Shown: positions 48,250 through 57,260 of the stretch, piece by piece
How the letters are laid out: each line of letters opens with the position of its first letter
Position numbering within the stretch: the stretch's first letter is position 1
Source: Methanocaldococcus fervens AG86
GTDB taxonomy: Archaea > AGJL01 > Methanococci > Methanococcales > Methanocaldococcaceae
Assembly: GCF_000023985.1 (NCBI RefSeq)
Contig: NC_013156.1
Span: forward strand, 732,363-796,362
Length of the DNA stretch: 64,000 bases
Direction: 5' to 3'
Position numbers and translations under genes: made by a program
Notes under the pieces: model-generated
The model's database searches: none
What the model saw: only the letters and a program-made list of their open reading frames with translations
Told to the model about the DNA's origin: nothing

Positions 48250-50211
48250 ATGGAGTTTGAAAGCTATATTAGGGAGAAATTTCCATATCCCAAAATTAGG
48301 GAACCACAAAAAAGAATGATGCTAAAAATTTACAACTGTATAAAAAATAGAAAAAACTTGATAGTTGAAGCACCAACTGGTGTTGGGAAAACTTTAGGGT
48401 ATTTAATTCCAGCCATATATTTTGCTGAAAGAGGGAAGAGGGTTTTAATACTAACAGAGACAATAGACCAGCAAGTTAGGATTTATGAAGATTTAAGCTC
48501 TTTAAAGCATAATTTAAAGGTTTCATTTTTAATGGGAAAGAGTAATTTTATTTGCAAATCAAAAGGAGGAAAGGCAAATAGATTGTATTGTCAATTAAAT
48601 AAAAAATGCTTATATAGACCAAATAAAAGACCAATTTGTTACTGTGGAACAAAAAAACAACAGATAAATTTAGGGGATAAAGTTCTTTACTACTGCCCAT
48701 ACTGTTGCTGTGAATATCAAAAGGCAAAAATAGAGAGTATCTTAGCTGATATTGTAGTGATGAATTATAGTATGTTTTATTTTGCAAAGGAGGAGATTGA
48801 GAAAAAAAGAGATGTTGATGTAATTATTTGTGATGAAGCACATAAATTGGAAGATAGTGTAAGGAATTCCTCAACAATTGTCATAAATCCAGAATTATCA
48901 ATTAATAGATTGAAATATATGGCTTTATATTACGCTCCAAACATTTTAAAAAAGAGATTAAATATTGAGGATGAGAACTTTTGGGAAATAATTGAAAGAT
49001 ATTTAACAAGTAAAGGCATCAATATAGACATCTGCAAGGAAACAATTATTTTTGATGGAGAAAATTTGAGTTCTTGGAGGTATAAAACAGAACTCGCTGT
49101 GTTGGGAGCTATCTTAGATGGTTATTATCAAATAAACAATATAAAGGACAAAATATTAAGATTTAAAGAAAATGAAGAAATTGATAAGGAAGAGCTAAAA
49201 TTTGAAATTGACAGCAAGGCGTTAATTGCCATAGAACTCGATTTTATCCACAAAAGGAAATTATCTGACATGTATCTTCTTGAATTTATAGAGAATATTA
49301 AAGATTTGAAATATATTAATGACAACTATGTAATTTACAGAAGTGGAAATTCTTTATTATGTGAGCCGGTTTTTGTTAGCTCACATTTAAAAGAGCTTTA
49401 TAATAATGCAGTAGTTATACACTGCTCAGCAACAATTGGAAATCTAAAGATGCATGCTTTAAAAACAGGAGTAGATAAAGCTGAATTTTTGGTATTAGAA
49501 AGTCCATTCCCTAAGAATAGGAAAAAAATCATCGCCCTAAAAGATGGAGTAGATATGAAACATGAAAAGAAGGATAGGGAAAAAGCAAACAAAAATCTAT
49601 TAAAAATATTGGAAGCGATAAATGGGAACTCTTTAGTTTTATTTAAGAGTTTTGAAGATTTGGATAGTTTTTACAAATATATAAAAAGAGAAATTGCAAA
49701 AACAAACATTAAAAATAAGAATATTCACGTTTATGAGCAGGGAATGGATGGAAAAGAGGCCAAGGAATTGAAAGAGAGATTTGAAAAAATTGGAGGGATT
49801 TTATTAGCAACTGGAAGGTTTGCTGAGGGGGTTGATATTCCAGGAGAGGCATTGGTAGGGGTTGTTATCGATGCCCTCCCCTTCCCAGTCCCAACTCCCT
49901 TAATATTGAGAGAGCAGAGAATATTGGAGGAAAAATTCAAAAATAGAGGTGTTAGAGATGCCCATTGGAGAGCTTTTTTAATGACATCGTTTGACAGGAT
50001 GGCGAGAACTTTGGTTCAGATGATTGGAAGGTTAATAAGGACGGAAAATGATTATGGGGTTGTAGTTATACAGGATAAAAGGTTTTCAGATTGGGTTGGA
50101 AGAGTTATGAAAGAAAAAGGTTATTTAAAAGATAATTATGAAGTTATGAGCTTGGATATGGCTGTGAGATATATTCCAAAGTTTATGTGCCAATTTAGAA
50201 ACAATTTTTAA
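48250..50211 (+). CDS. XPD/Rad3-like superfamily 2 DNA helicase with a cysteine-rich insert
   Basis: A 653-residue helicase. Motif I is APTGVGKT near residue 39, motif II CDEAHKLED near residue 196, motif III HCSATIGN near residue 393, and motif VI QMIGRLIRTENDYG near residue 597. Between motifs Ia and II lies a Cys-rich stretch (residues about 100-160: FICKS, LYCQLNKKC, PICYCGTKK, YYCPYCCCEYQ) that corresponds to the XPD iron-sulfur domain but has many more cysteines than the usual four. Likely roles are DNA repair or replication-fork processing. It stands alone behind the TPR gene. Recalled ortholog MJ0942. Confidence 0.88.
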   Translation: MEFESYIREKFPYPKIREPQKRMMLKIYNCIKNRKNLIVEAPTGVGKTLGYLIPAIYFAERGKRVLILTETIDQQVRIYEDLSSLKHNLKVSFLMGKSNFICKSKGGKANRLYCQLNKKCLYRPNKRPICYCGTKKQQINLGDKVLYYCPYCCCEYQKAKIESILADIVVMNYSMFYFAKEEIEKKRDVDVIICDEAHKLEDSVRNSSTIVINPELSINRLKYMALYYAPNILKKRLNIEDENFWEIIERYLTSKGINIDICKETIIFDGENLSSWRYKTELAVLGAILDGYYQINNIKDKILRFKENEEIDKEELKFEIDSKALIAIELDFIHKRKLSDMYLLEFIENIKDLKYINDNYVIYRSGNSLLCEPVFVSSHLKELYNNAVVIHCSATIGNLKMHALKTGVDKAEFLVLESPFPKNRKKIIALKDGVDMKHEKKDREKANKNLLKILEAINGNSLVLFKSFEDLDSFYKYIKREIAKTNIKNKNIHVYEQGMDGKEAKELKERFEKIGGILLATGRFAEGVDIPGEALVGVVIDALPFPVPTPLILREQRILEEKFKNRGVRDAHWRAFLMTSFDRMARTLVQMIGRLIRTENDYGVVVIQDKRFSDWVGRVMKEKGYLKDNYEVMSLDMAVRYIPKFMCQFRNNF

Positions 50212-50310
50212 ATTTTTATTTTTTCTATTTTAATTTGTATATTTGAATTAATAAATAAATATGTCTAAAATAAAAACGAACCTTTTAGTATAGTCCATCA
50301 AATTATATTG

Positions 50311-50371
50311 CAGTAGGGATGAACGTAGTGAAGCCCACTCTGGGATATACCAATAGGGGCTTTGCCCCTAT
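50311..50371. repeat. Dispersed palindromic repeat between the helicase gene and tRNA-Ile
   Basis: A compound repeat: a stem AGTAGGG/CCCACT around GAACGTAGTGAA (50312-50339), the linker CTGGGATATACC, and a perfect hairpin ATAGGGGC-TTT-GCCCCTAT (50353-50371). The first module resembles 5360-5388, and the second is identical to 3715-3733. Confidence 0.82.
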
Positions 50372-50384
50372 AGAAATAAAAATA

Positions 50385-50462
50385 TGGTAGGGCGGCGGGG
50401 ATTCGAACCCCGGACCACTCGGTTATCAGCCGAGCACTCTAACCAGGCTGAGCCACCGCCCT
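50385..50462 (-). tRNA. tRNA-Ile (anticodon GAT)
   Basis: The minus-strand transcript starts AGGGCGGTGGCTCAGCC. It has a 7-bp acceptor stem (AGGGCGG/CCGCCCT), anticodon stem CTCGG/CCGAG with loop CTGATAA (anticodon GAT), and T arm CGGGG TTCGAAT CCCCG. The discriminator is A and CCA is encoded (78 nt in total). A TATA box (TATATATA, 50495-50502) lies about 35 bp upstream. Confidence 0.96.
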
Positions 50463-50494
50463 ACTGAAAGCAAAAATTAGATAATAATAACTAA

Positions 50495-50502
50495 TATATA
50501 TA
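50495..50502 (-). promoter_or_regulatory. TATA box of tRNA-Ile
   Basis: TATATATA on the minus strand, preceded by the purine-rich BRE-like CCGAAAAG, about 35 bp upstream of the mature tRNA 5' end. Confidence 0.65.
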
Positions 50503-50531
50503 CTTTTCGGTTATTTGTTCATTCATATAAT

Positions 50532-51164
50532 TTATTCTAATGGAGTAACTCTAACGTTATCGTAATAAGCCCTTCCTCCACCAATTCCTATCCCTCCCTT
50601 AAGTATTGGATTGTTGTTATCAGTGTATTCAATATATTTCTGCCCTCCTACGAGGAATACTATTTTGTTATCTTTTGCTATAACTTTATATCTATAGAAA
50701 TCCGTACCTGCTGGAGCCGCACTATAAGATTCAGCCAATTTCTCTACCTTACTTCCATTAAATTTATAGAGTGCATAACCTCTATCATATCTCTCTATCT
50801 CTATAAAATACCCAGCTTGTGCATTATTTACCAATCTAAAATATATTTTTGGATTGTCCTTATCTTCAAACCGTTTTATATCTACAATAAGTTCAAAATT
50901 AGTATAATTTTTGTCAATATAAATTATTCCATTGTTAATTGGAACCGCAACGTTATTTATTGACTTTTTATCCTCACTCATTATTCCTTCAATTTTAAAA
51001 CCTCCTTCCTTAACTTTCCACTCCCCAAATGGAGCCTTTTCTCCCATAGTATAGGAAGAGAAGTCATCGTAAAATTGCTTTGGACCTACTTCAAAACAAC
51101 CACACAGCCCCAAATATAGGATTGAAATCGTTAAAATGGCAATTACCTTTTTAAAACTCATCAT
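50532..51164 (-). CDS. Secreted lipoprotein with a jelly-roll (LamG/DUF1080-like) domain
   Basis: A 210-residue exported protein. Residues 1-22 form a signal sequence (VIAILTISILYLGLCGC) ending in a lipobox-like LCGC, so Cys22 may be lipid-modified. The rest is a beta-rich domain with FYDDFSSYTMG, KIYFRLVNNAQAGYFIEIER, YRYKVIAKDNKIVFLVGG and GGIGIGGGRAYYDNVRV, the pattern of concanavalin-like or DUF1080 carbohydrate-binding jelly rolls. The ligand is unknown. The start ATG overlaps the trm1 stop (TAATG), with GGTGAA upstream; a second ATG follows immediately. It is therefore coupled to trm1. Confidence 0.72.
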   Translation of the reverse strand: MMSFKKVIAILTISILYLGLCGCFEVGPKQFYDDFSSYTMGEKAPFGEWKVKEGGFKIEGIMSEDKKSINNVAVPINNGIIYIDKNYTNFELIVDIKRFEDKDNPKIYFRLVNNAQAGYFIEIERYDRGYALYKFNGSKVEKLAESYSAAPAGTDFYRYKVIAKDNKIVFLVGGQKYIEYTDNNNPILKGGIGIGGGRAYYDNVRVTPLE

Positions 51165-52288
51165 TATTCACCTTTGATACATCCATATATTGCCTCAATA
51201 ATATTCTTTAATGTGGTATTGGTTTTTATTCCTTTTGGATTGTAGTGTGTTACTGAAGCTTTAAAACCCATTTCTCTTAATTTATTTATGATATTTTGCA
51301 TTGGCGGAACCGAAATCTTTAACATCTTTCCTATTTGGTGGGTGTCATAGCATCCAATTTGGTCTATTTCAGCTTCTCCTCTAATAGCTTTTAAAATCTT
51401 TAAAACTCTCTCACCAAATCCTCTCTCTTCAGCTATTTTTAAAGCTTCCTCTACTAAAGCTTTATCGTACAAATTACCTATATACAACGGCCCAGAAAAG
51501 CCTTTTTCATAGCCTTCCTCAAACTTCCTAACCATTTTTATTCCATTAACATCTTTAACATAGCCGAGCATGTCAAAAACTTTGTCAGCCCTCTTAGCCC
51601 CTCTATCTGTAACTAAATAAACCCTAACATAATGGTCTGTAGCATGACAAAATATTGGTTTTAAAGCAATCTCATATCTTGTAGCCATTCTCATAGCATA
51701 ACCAGCTAAAATTCTCAATGCAAATTCATGACAGTCTCTACCAAATAAAGGGTAAGCCAAATATTTCCTTAGGCAGGATTTTTTAGCTCTTCCACATAAA
51801 GCGGCTGTATCTGTTGCTGTTAAGCAGAGTAAGCCATTCCTTGTTACTAAAGCTCTTATAGCTTGGTCTATGTATGGAGATGGAGAGCCAAAAGGGTCTA
51901 AATCTACAAGATTAAAAAATCTAAAGTGCCTCGATAAGAATGTGTTTGCATCTTCATTATAAACCTCAATATTTTCAATTTTATTTAATTTTGCATTATT
52001 TATTATCTTTTCATAAGCTATTGGGTTTATATCGTTTAAAAAAACTTTTAAATCTCCATCAAAATTGAGTTCTTTAACATACCTAAGCCCTCTAATTCCA
52101 CTTCCAGCTAATGCATCGGCAATATAAAATTTATCCTTTTTATGATACAAGTTTAAAAATGCCTGAACTACAGCTATACTTATATCTCTACATGTTTTCA
52201 TTCTTGGATTGTAAAATACTTCATCCTTTTTTGTAACTGTTAATTTATCTGGAACTTCAAAAACTACTTCTCCCTCTTTTAGAATCAT
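51164..52288 (-). CDS. trm1: tRNA (guanine(26)-N2)-dimethyltransferase Trm1
   Basis: A 374-residue class I methyltransferase that dimethylates G26 of tRNA. VVFEVPDKLTVTKKDEVFYNPRMKTCRDIS opens the protein. The S-adenosylmethionine site includes DALAGSGIRGLR near residue 59, and DLDPFGSPSPYIDQAIRA near residue 129 is the catalytic region, with TDTAALCG near residue 159. The ATG at 52288 follows GAGGGATATAAT; the longer frame from 52315 is rejected. The lipoprotein gene downstream shares its stop codon. Recalled ortholog MJ0946. Confidence 0.93.
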   Translation of the reverse strand: MILKEGEVVFEVPDKLTVTKKDEVFYNPRMKTCRDISIAVVQAFLNLYHKKDKFYIADALAGSGIRGLRYVKELNFDGDLKVFLNDINPIAYEKIINNAKLNKIENIEVYNEDANTFLSRHFRFFNLVDLDPFGSPSPYIDQAIRALVTRNGLLCLTATDTAALCGRAKKSCLRKYLAYPLFGRDCHEFALRILAGYAMRMATRYEIALKPIFCHATDHYVRVYLVTDRGAKRADKVFDMLGYVKDVNGIKMVRKFEEGYEKGFSGPLYIGNLYDKALVEEALKIAEERGFGERVLKILKAIRGEAEIDQIGCYDTHQIGKMLKISVPPMQNIINKLREMGFKASVTHYNPKGIKTNTTLKNIIEAIYGCIKGE

Positions 52289-52420
52289 ATTATATCCCTC
52301 AAAACCGTTTTTCAATAGCTATATTCTAAAATCAATATTAAAATTTGCTTCTAATAACATCCAAATACTTATATACATATTTGAAATTAATAAATAACCA
52401 TATTACAATTTGGTGATATT

Positions 52421-53089
52421 ATGGCAGAATATGATTTTAAAATAGAATATAAGCCTGCATACTCGTTATTAAAAATAAATCTAAAAAATCAGAGTATTAT
52501 CGCTGAAAGAGGAGCTATGGTATATATGAGCCCAAATATAACAATTGATACAAAAATGAGTGGGGGCTTAGTAGGAGCTTTAAAGAGAGCGATAGTTGGA
52601 GAGGGAGTATTTTTAAATAAATTCAGTGGCACTGGAATATTGGCTTTATCCCCAAATTATGTTGGAGATATAATTCATCATGAATTGAATGGAACTCTAT
52701 ACCTCCAAAGTGGAGCATATTTAGCATCATCACCAAATATAAACATCGATACAAAATTTGGAGGAATAAAAACATATTTTGGAGGTAAAGGAATATTTTT
52801 AATAAAACTTGAAGGGAAAGGAGATGTGTTTTTATCATCCTTTGGAGCTCTTGAAACTGTAGAATTAAACGATGAAACTTTAATAGTTGACAATGGAAAT
52901 CTTGTTGGATTCACAGGTGGACTTTCATATTCTTTAAAAAGGATTGGAGGGTTGAAATCAACATTACTTGGTGGAGAAGGATTAGTTTATGAGTTTAGAG
53001 GAACTGGGAAAGTGTATATTCAAACAAGAAATATGGAAAGCTTTGTAGATTTCTTAATGAAGTATCTACCCATCAAAGAAGATAAATAA
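52421..53089 (+). CDS. AIM24/TIGR00266 family protein
   Basis: A 222-residue beta-rich protein of the AIM24 family. Repeated glycine-rich strands are visible: AERGAMVYMSPNITIDTKMSGGL, KFSGTGILALSPNYVGDI, LYLQSGAYLASSPNINIDTKFG and FRGTGKVYIQTRN. The fold is a double-psi/trimeric beta barrel without obvious catalytic residues. Its role in prokaryotes is unknown, although the mitochondrial homolog affects membrane organisation. The ATG at 52421 follows GGTGATATT. It is divergent from trm1, with a shared promoter region. Confidence 0.85.
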   Translation: MAEYDFKIEYKPAYSLLKINLKNQSIIAERGAMVYMSPNITIDTKMSGGLVGALKRAIVGEGVFLNKFSGTGILALSPNYVGDIIHHELNGTLYLQSGAYLASSPNINIDTKFGGIKTYFGGKGIFLIKLEGKGDVFLSSFGALETVELNDETLIVDNGNLVGFTGGLSYSLKRIGGLKSTLLGGEGLVYEFRGTGKVYIQTRNMESFVDFLMKYLPIKEDK

Positions 53090-53104
53090 AAAATAAAAAT
53101 AAGT

Positions 53105-56100
53105 TTATTTATTAATTCTTTCAATGGCAATTTTAACGTTATATTTCTCTCCATTTGGGGTTTTTATTTCCCAATCTCTTTCATAATCTGCTTTTATATC
53201 ATCAACAAACGTTCCTCTAACCTCTCTCTCAATAATATCCTTAAATTCACCTAAGTCAATGCCTTCAACCTTAACCTTAATTCTCTCCTCAATATCTAAG
53301 TCCATATCCTTTCTCATTGCCTGTATTCTTCTTATAACTTCCCTCATTAGCCCCTCTTTTATCAAATCATCAGTAATCTCAGTGTTTATAAAGACAGTTC
53401 CTTTTGAAAACTCTACTCCAGCTATATGCTCAGGAATTTCCAATCTAATCTCAACATACTCTGGCTTAATCTCATATCCATCCAATACAACAGCCCCTTC
53501 TTTCAATTTTTCCATCAACTCTTTAGCATCAGCTTTATTTAATGCCTCAACAACTTTTGGAACCTCGCTTTTATACCTCTTACCTAACTCTCTGTAGTTT
53601 GGTTTTATTATATATTTTCCTCCTTCAACTTCTCCAAATTTAATGTTTTTAACATTACCCTGCTCTTTTATGATATAGGAAAATCTTTCTACAGCTTTTT
53701 TAACTTCTTCCCCACCAGCGATAGTTATCTCTTTTAATGGATATCTCAACGTGTATTTTATCCTATCTCTTCCTCTGTAGATTGCATCAACAATATCTCT
53801 AACTATTGCCATATCTCCCTCTAACTCTTCATCAATAAACTCTTCATCAACCTCTATTTTATTCATAAATATACTTTCTTCCATATCCTCTGTTTTTAAG
53901 TTTTGATATATCGCCTCTGCAGTATGTGGAGCTACTGGGGCTAATATTGTAGCCAATTTTAATAAAACGTAGTATAGTGTTTGATATGCCGCTAATTTAT
54001 CAACATCCTCTTTTTCCTTCCATGTTCTGTCTCTAATCAACCTAATGTACCATCTACTTAAGTCATTCAATATGAAATCTTTCAATGTCCATGTGTAGGT
54101 GTGGAAGTAAGGAACTTCGAGATTTTCAATAGCTATTTTAGCAACTGTATTTATTCTACTCAAAATCCATTTATCTTCATCTTTTAGATATTCAAAGTAT
54201 TTTTCATCTGGTTTGAAGTTATCTAAGACCATGTAATTTACAGCGAACATATAGGCGTTCCACAAAGTGTTAAACAGGCTTAAAACATCATCCATTTCAC
54301 TCCATACAAACCTTAAATCTTCCCAAACCTTGTTCGCACTTAACAAGTAAAATCTTAGCAAATCAGCCCCATATTTTTCAACAACATCATCTGGATTTAC
54401 AATATTTCCTAAACTTTTACTCATCTTGTCTCCATGCTCATCTAAGGTGAAGCCGTGCATTAAACATTTCTTGTATGGGATGTCGTTGAATACAATTGCA
54501 GATAACGCATGCTGTGAGTAGAACCATTTAGTAACTTGGTCATTTCCTTCTGTTATAAAGTCAGCTTTTTTCAATGTTTTTGAACCAATTGAAGCGTAAG
54601 GTGCCAAACCAGAGTCAAACCAGACATCTAAAACATCTGGAACTCTCTTCATTTCTCCTCCACATTCACATCTCAACTTTATTTTATCAACTGTTGGCTT
54701 ATGTAAATCGTTAATCTCTCCAACCTCATCTTTATTTATCATCTTTTCCTCTAACTCTTCAACACTTCCAACAACTACGTATTTTCCACACTTTTCACAA
54801 ACCCAAACTGGAAGTGGAATTCCCCAGTATCTCTGCCTACTTATGTTCCAATCCCCAACAAACTTAACTCCATTTATATATCTTGTTTCAACCCAGTGCG
54901 GAATCCACTGAACTGTTTTAGCATGCTCTATAATGTTATCTTTAATCTTTGATATCTCTAAGAACCACTGCTCTGTTGCCCTAAACAAGAGAGGAGTTTT
55001 ACATCTCCAACAGTGTGGATAGCTGTGTTTTATCTTTCCAGCATAAACTAACAGTCCTTTTTCCTTTAAAGTTTCAATTACTTCAGCATCTGCATCTTTA
55101 ACAAAAATTCCTTTCCATTTTCCTTCTATATATTTTCCTTCATCATCTATTGGAGAGTATATTGGCAGATTGTATTTTTTAGCCACTTCAAAATCCTCTT
55201 CCCCATGTCCTGGGGCTGTATGAACTAACCCAGTTCCTCCCTCTAAGGTTACATGCTCTCCTAAGATAATTGTGTGAGCATTTTCTAATTTTGCAAATTC
55301 TTTCTGCCTCTCATTCTCCTCTAACAATGGATGGATATATTTTATTCCTTCTAAATCTTTTCCTTTAACTTTTTTGATTATCTTGTAGCTTTTAATGTTA
55401 TTTGCCTTCTTAGCTTTGTTTATAACATCTTCAACTAACTTTTCAGCGATAATCCAAACCTCTTTTTTGTTGTCAAATTCAACCTCTACATAGGCATAGT
55501 CATAGTCAGGATGAACAGCTACAGCTAAGTTTGCTACCAAAGTCCATGGTGTTGTTGTCCAAATAACGAGATAGGTGTTTTCTTCATCAGCTAATTTGAA
55601 TTTTGCATAAAGTGACGGGTCGTAAACATCTTTATACTCTCCTCTAACCTCATGCTCAGCTAAGGCAGTTTCACACCTTGGACACCAATAAACAACCCTC
55701 AAATCTCTTGTTAATAACCCTTTTTCATGGGCTACCTTTAATGTCCACCATCCAATCTCCATGTATTCTTTTGTTATTGGCATATATGCGTTTTCCCAAT
55801 CTAACCAAACCCCTAAGTTCTTAAACTGATTCTCCATAATTTCCTTATGCTTTAAAGCAAATTCTTTACACTTTTCTATAAATTCCTCTACTCCAATCTT
55901 TGTTTCTATCTCTTTTTTGTTTTTTATTCCAAATTCGTTTTCAACTTTAACCTCTATTGGCAACCCATGCATATCCCATCCAGCTTTATCTAAAACATTA
56001 TATCCCTGCATTCTTTTAAATCTTAAATATGTATCTTTAATTATTTTATTCCATGCAGTTCCTAAGTGTATTGCTCCAGAACAGTATGGAGGCCCATCAA

Positions 56101-56224
56101 CAAAGTAAAATTCCTTATTTCCTTCATTCTTTTTCTTTACTTTTTGATATATATCGTTCTCTTCCCAGAATTTTTTTATTTTCTTATCCAACTCTCTAAA
56201 ATTAACTGGCTCAACTCTTTCCAT
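53105..56224 (-). CDS. ileS: Isoleucyl-tRNA synthetase
   Basis: A 1039-residue class I synthetase. The HIGH equivalent is GAIHLGTAWNKI near residue 51, the editing domain includes TPWTLVANLAVAVHPD near residue 226, and KMSKSLGNIVNPDD near residue 600 is the KMSKS loop. A C-terminal zinc-type/anticodon region follows. Its ATG at 56224 is four bases after the stop of an upstream coiled-coil gene, and GAGGTGA overlaps that stop, so it is the last gene of a minus-strand run of five. Recalled ortholog MJ0947. It charges the tRNA-Ile encoded at 50385. Confidence 0.96.
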   Translation of the reverse strand: MERVEPVNFRELDKKIKKFWEENDIYQKVKKKNEGNKEFYFVDGPPYCSGAIHLGTAWNKIIKDTYLRFKRMQGYNVLDKAGWDMHGLPIEVKVENEFGIKNKKEIETKIGVEEFIEKCKEFALKHKEIMENQFKNLGVWLDWENAYMPITKEYMEIGWWTLKVAHEKGLLTRDLRVVYWCPRCETALAEHEVRGEYKDVYDPSLYAKFKLADEENTYLVIWTTTPWTLVANLAVAVHPDYDYAYVEVEFDNKKEVWIIAEKLVEDVINKAKKANNIKSYKIIKKVKGKDLEGIKYIHPLLEENERQKEFAKLENAHTIILGEHVTLEGGTGLVHTAPGHGEEDFEVAKKYNLPIYSPIDDEGKYIEGKWKGIFVKDADAEVIETLKEKGLLVYAGKIKHSYPHCWRCKTPLLFRATEQWFLEISKIKDNIIEHAKTVQWIPHWVETRYINGVKFVGDWNISRQRYWGIPLPVWVCEKCGKYVVVGSVEELEEKMINKDEVGEINDLHKPTVDKIKLRCECGGEMKRVPDVLDVWFDSGLAPYASIGSKTLKKADFITEGNDQVTKWFYSQHALSAIVFNDIPYKKCLMHGFTLDEHGDKMSKSLGNIVNPDDVVEKYGADLLRFYLLSANKVWEDLRFVWSEMDDVLSLFNTLWNAYMFAVNYMVLDNFKPDEKYFEYLKDEDKWILSRINTVAKIAIENLEVPYFHTYTWTLKDFILNDLSRWYIRLIRDRTWKEKEDVDKLAAYQTLYYVLLKLATILAPVAPHTAEAIYQNLKTEDMEESIFMNKIEVDEEFIDEELEGDMAIVRDIVDAIYRGRDRIKYTLRYPLKEITIAGGEEVKKAVERFSYIIKEQGNVKNIKFGEVEGGKYIIKPNYRELGKRYKSEVPKVVEALNKADAKELMEKLKEGAVVLDGYEIKPEYVEIRLEIPEHIAGVEFSKGTVFINTEITDDLIKEGLMREVIRRIQAMRKDMDLDIEERIKVKVEGIDLGEFKDIIEREVRGTFVDDIKADYERDWEIKTPNGEKYNVKIAIERINK

Positions 56225-56228
56225 TTAA

Positions 56229-56792
56229 TCACCTCATCTTGGATATTATATCTGAGATTATCTCATCCATGTTGTTTTTAAATTCTTTTAATCGAACGAT
56301 TCTTGAAATTATCTTATTTAAATATTTATTTTGTAGCTTTGAATCTTCTTTTATTTCATTAGAATAATCATCTGGTAAATTTTTAATTTTATTTAAGATG
56401 TTTTTATCATCAATATTGGCAATTTTATATAGCTCTAAACATGTCCTTTTTACACTCAACCCGTTTTCAACAACAATGTTTAACAACTCCTCATATGGAA
56501 TTTTTTCCTCTATTATCTTCCAATAATCCTCAAATATATTGCTTTCTATTATACATTCAAGCACTTCTAAAATTTTTATAGTTAAATCCAATTTTAAAAT
56601 TTTTGATGTTAAGCAATTCTCCTTCTCCTCCAATTGAATAATCCTATCAAAATCATTTGGATTTTCATTTTTTACTTTTTCTAATAATATTCTAATGTTA
56701 TTTAACTCTCTAAGGTTATTTTCCCCCTCTTCGATTAGTTCTCTTTTTTTATCTTTTATTTCAATTAAAGTAGGGTAGCTATTAGTTTCCAT
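56229..56792 (-). CDS. Predicted coiled-coil protein of unknown function
   Basis: A 187-residue, mostly helical and highly charged protein with heptad-like stretches (IKDKKRELIEEGENNLRELN, LEEKENCLTSKILKLD, NIVENGLSVKRTCLELYKIA). No domain is recognised. The start ATG at 56792 follows GGTGATTTA; the first ATG at 56804 lies inside that region. It is four bases upstream of ileS and so is cotranscribed with it. Confidence 0.7.
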   Translation of the reverse strand: METNSYPTLIEIKDKKRELIEEGENNLRELNNIRILLEKVKNENPNDFDRIIQLEEKENCLTSKILKLDLTIKILEVLECIIESNIFEDYWKIIEEKIPYEELLNIVVENGLSVKRTCLELYKIANIDDKNILNKIKNLPDDYSNEIKEDSKLQNKYLNKIISRIVRLKEFKNNMDEIISDIISKMR

Positions 56793-56835
56793 TAAATCAC
56801 CCAATGGCAGGAAAATAAAATAAACTTAAATAAAC

Positions 56836-57204
56836 TTATTTCTTTTTCTTATCTCTCTTCTTCGACTTATAATAACCTTTTAACACTGGAAGTTTTGGAA
56901 AATCATCCAAAAGCCTGTAATAAATATCCCCATATCTCTCACTAATTACAACAATATGGGCTGGAGGATGAATTTTTCTAATCCTATCTATTGCCTTTGG
57001 AGCTTTTTCAGCAATCTTCGCCACACATGCTGTTTTACACGGCTTCTTTACCTCTCCAAGTATGTGGCTTAATATCTCATCAGCAGCTTCTGGAACTATA
57101 ATTTTTGGCTTACCAATAATTGTTAACTCTGCATGTCTATCAACATCTGCCAAAGCATTTTTTAATTTTTCATAACTATCTCCTCTAATCAACAAGATTG
57201 TCAT
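56836..57204 (-). CDS. DUF356 family protein
   Basis: A 122-residue protein of a small archaeal family, DUF356 (recalled MJ0949), without known activity. It begins MTILLIRGDSYEKLKNALADVDRHAELTIIGKP and contains KKPCKTACVAKIAEKAPKAIDRIRKIHPPAHIVVISERYG, then a Lys-rich tail (KSKKRDKKKK) that may bind nucleic acid. The ATG at 57204 is preceded by TTAGGGATAGTT. It lies between the HARP RNase P gene and a coiled-coil gene, on the same strand as ileS. Confidence 0.8.
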   Translation of the reverse strand: MTILLIRGDSYEKLKNALADVDRHAELTIIGKPKIIVPEAADEILSHILGEVKKPCKTACVAKIAEKAPKAIDRIRKIHPPAHIVVISERYGDIYYRLLDDFPKLPVLKGYYKSKKRDKKKK

Positions 57205-57260
57205 AACTATCCCTAACACGTGTTTATTTATTTTAAATTTAAAAAATAAAAATTTAAATT

